DNA from: Myxococcales bacterium | Lineage (GTDB): Bacteria; Myxococcota_C; UBA6777 | Length of the DNA: 5,868 bases | Assembly (NCBI GenBank): GCA_027005175.1 | Contig: JALTMC010000281.1 | Location: forward strand, 1 to 5,868 | Direction of reading: 5' to 3' | Part shown: one piece after another, positions 5,139 to 5,868 of the stretch | How positions within the stretch are numbered: position 1 is the first letter of the stretch | Layout of the letters: every line of letters starts with the position of its first letter | Notes under the pieces: model-generated | Told to the model about the DNA's origin: nothing | What the model saw: the letters and a program-made list of their open reading frames with translations, nothing else | The model's database searches: none | Made by a program: the position numbers and the translations under genes

Positions 5139-5564
5139 ATGCCCACTCCTCAGCCCTCACTCCCAACACCCCATCAACTCGGCCTTGCCTTTCGACGTGT
5201 ACGATACAACTTTCACGCAGACTTTTTCATCCAGTTGAGTCAGGAGGAACCTGACGCACTTGCGGTCTCAAAGGTGGCTCGATTGTTTGTAGAGGTCTGG
5301 TCGCTTTGTGTGCGTTCTGCTTCAACAGACGACCTGGATGCTCACTTGCCGACTGTTCAGGGGCTTACTGTTGAGGATCTCATGGAATTGTGGAAAGCCT
5401 GGAATGCATCAAATCGACACTCGTTTTTGGGTGGGCTTGCAGAGACTTTGCGAGCCGAAGAGGCTGGTGATGCGAGACGTGGGCGCAAAATCCTGGCAGG
5501 AAAACTTCATCAGGTGGTTGCGATGACTCTGGAGTTGCTGGAGATGGCATACCACAAAAAGTAA
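5139..5564 (+). CDS. 141-aa helical protein of unknown function, third gene of the ART operon
   Basis: ATG 5139 is chosen because AGGGG (5125-5129) lies 9 nt upstream; ATG 5130 would add three residues (MFL) but has no spacing from that motif. The gene starts 25 nt after the 71-aa gene, so it is part of the same transcript. After a Pro-rich N-terminus (MPTPQPSLPTPHQLG) the protein is almost all predicted helix: VRYNFHADFFIQLSQEEPDA, VARLFVEVWSLCVRSAS, LTVEDLMELWKAWNASNRHS, LAETLRAEEAGDARRGRKIL and LHQVVAMTLELLEMAYHKK. No signal peptide, catalytic motif or nucleotide-binding loop is visible, and I do not recognise a family. It does not resemble SecB, so it does not copy the known toxin-antitoxin-chaperone layout. 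It ends in a natural-looking TAA, 23 nt before palindrome copy 3. Confidence 0.75.
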   Translation: MPTPQPSLPTPHQLGLAFRRVRYNFHADFFIQLSQEEPDALAVSKVARLFVEVWSLCVRSASTDDLDAHLPTVQGLTVEDLMELWKAWNASNRHSFLGGLAETLRAEEAGDARRGRKILAGKLHQVVAMTLELLEMAYHKK

Positions 5565-5586
5565 TCCCGACAACCCCAAACCGGAT

Positions 5587-5601
5587 GTTCAACCGTTGAA
5601 C
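5587..5601. repeat. Palindrome copy 3, GTTCAAC-C-GTTGAAC
   Basis: Identical to copy 2, including the central C. It is followed at once by another TTGAACAT (5602-5609), which pairs with ATGTTCAA (5585-5592), so this copy has a second, wider inverted repeat nested over the first. It sits between the end of the ART operon and the promoter of the DUF433 gene. Confidence 0.8.
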
Positions 5602-5625
5602 TTGAACATCAATAGCCGTCACTTA

Positions 5626-5654
5626 TTGCCTATTCTACCTGAACTATCTATCAT
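5626..5654 (+). promoter_or_regulatory. Promoter of the DUF433 gene
   Basis: TTGCCT (5626-5631), a 17-nt spacer and TATCAT (5649-5654; 5/6). The -35 and spacer length equal those of the ART operon promoter at 4203. The -35 starts 24 nt after palindrome copy 3. Confidence 0.55.
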
Positions 5655-5673
5655 GAGAGCAAGGCGTTGGGTG

Positions 5674-5868
5674 ATGACATTCTTACAAATCGAAAGGAAC
5701 AATACCATAACTGCTGATGTACTATACAAACATATCGAGTGTACGCCGGGAGCGATGGGGGGGGGAGCCCCGTATCGCAGGACGTCGTATCTCCGTCCAA
5801 AATATCGTCACCTGGCATGAACACCAAGGCATGACTCCTGATGAAATCAGTACCGAGCACAATCTGAC
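5674..5868 (+). pseudogene. DUF433 family protein, frameshifted at a G9 tract (3' partial)
   Basis: The frame from ATG 5674 gives ...LYKHIECTPGAMGG, then shifts. Removing one G from the run at 5757-5765 restores IECTPGAMGGEPRIAGRRIS, then VQNIVTWHEHQGMTPDEIST and EHNL to the window edge. That is the DUF433 pattern (I..P...GGxP.I.GxRI.V..IV..H...G.tp.EI...). DUF433 proteins are small HTH-containing antitoxins often followed by a PIN-domain (DUF5615) toxin, which would lie beyond the window. The start is uncertain: GTG 5671 or ATG 5674 have only a weak AAGG upstream, while AAAGGA (5693-5698) has no standard in-frame start after it. The frameshift may be real decay, a phase-variable tract or a base-calling error. 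Confidence 0.75.
5757..5765 (+). repeat. Homopolymer tract of nine G in the DUF433 gene
   Basis: Nine consecutive G follow AT of the codon ATG 5755-5757. Eight G would keep the conserved GGEP motif in frame. It is the longest G run in the window and lies exactly at the reading-frame break. Confidence 0.9.

Noticed and set aside
2260-5601. The palindromes as classical integron attC sites
   Set aside because: The arms fit the RYYYAAC/GTTRRRY cores, but the arms are separated by one base instead of a long imperfect stem, and no IntI gene is seen. Kept only as a comparison.
2260-5601. The palindromes as LexA (SOS) boxes
   Set aside because: GTTC-N7-GAAC resembles some LexA-type motifs, but the positions do not fit promoters of the neighbouring genes and no SOS gene is present.
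5651-5860. Minus-strand frame at the window end
   Set aside because: It is antisense to the clear DUF433 sequence and has no support of its own.

Overview
The window looks like chromosomal DNA of a Gram-negative bacterium. It carries the end of an outer-membrane OmpA-type protein with a thrombospondin type 3 calcium motif, a lipoprotein with a clear lipobox, sigma70-type promoters, and a standard tRNA-Thr with its own promoter and terminator. TSP3-OmpA fusions plus HEAT-repeat lipoproteins are common in the deltaproteobacterial/Myxococcota groups, but base composition here is moderate and heptanucleotide arrays are also known from cyanobacteria, so I do not name a taxon.

Left part (1-2191), ordinary but repeat-rich: (i) the C-terminus of an OmpA-like protein whose peptidoglycan-binding domain is saturated with arginine; (ii) two facing heptanucleotide arrays; (iii) a HEAT-repeat lipoprotein; (iv) an intergenic stretch with a 50-nt-spaced direct repeat and an 8-unit GTTGGTY array; (v) tRNA-Thr(CGU) with a TTGACA-17-TAGTAT promoter and a hairpin-plus-T terminator.

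Right part (2192-5868), an accessory and partly decayed region. The palindrome GTTCAAC-S-GTTGAAC occurs three times (2260, 3711, 5587), always between genes, and splits the region into modules. Module A (2275-3710) holds a degraded tRNA-Leu-like sequence and a minus-strand gene (DUF6575-like) that is cut by an in-frame TAA but continues as convincing protein for 86 more codons. Module B (3726-5586) holds a small excisionase-like HTH fragment and a tyrosine-recombinase C-terminal scar, then a promoter and a tight three-gene plus-strand operon: an ADP-ribosyltransferase-fold protein (also cut by an in-frame TAA, with its conserved C-terminus intact downstream), a 71-aa acidic partner overlapping it by 8 nt, and a 141-aa helical protein of unknown function. 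This layout suggests a toxin-antitoxin or defence-type operon. After the third palindrome a DUF433 antitoxin-type gene begins under a promoter much like that of the ART operon, and it is broken (or switched) by a 9-G tract.

The strongest leads are the three perfect palindromes that bound accessory modules, the pair of in-frame TAA codons inside otherwise intact genes, the G9 frameshift in the DUF433 gene, and the arginine-saturated OmpA domain.
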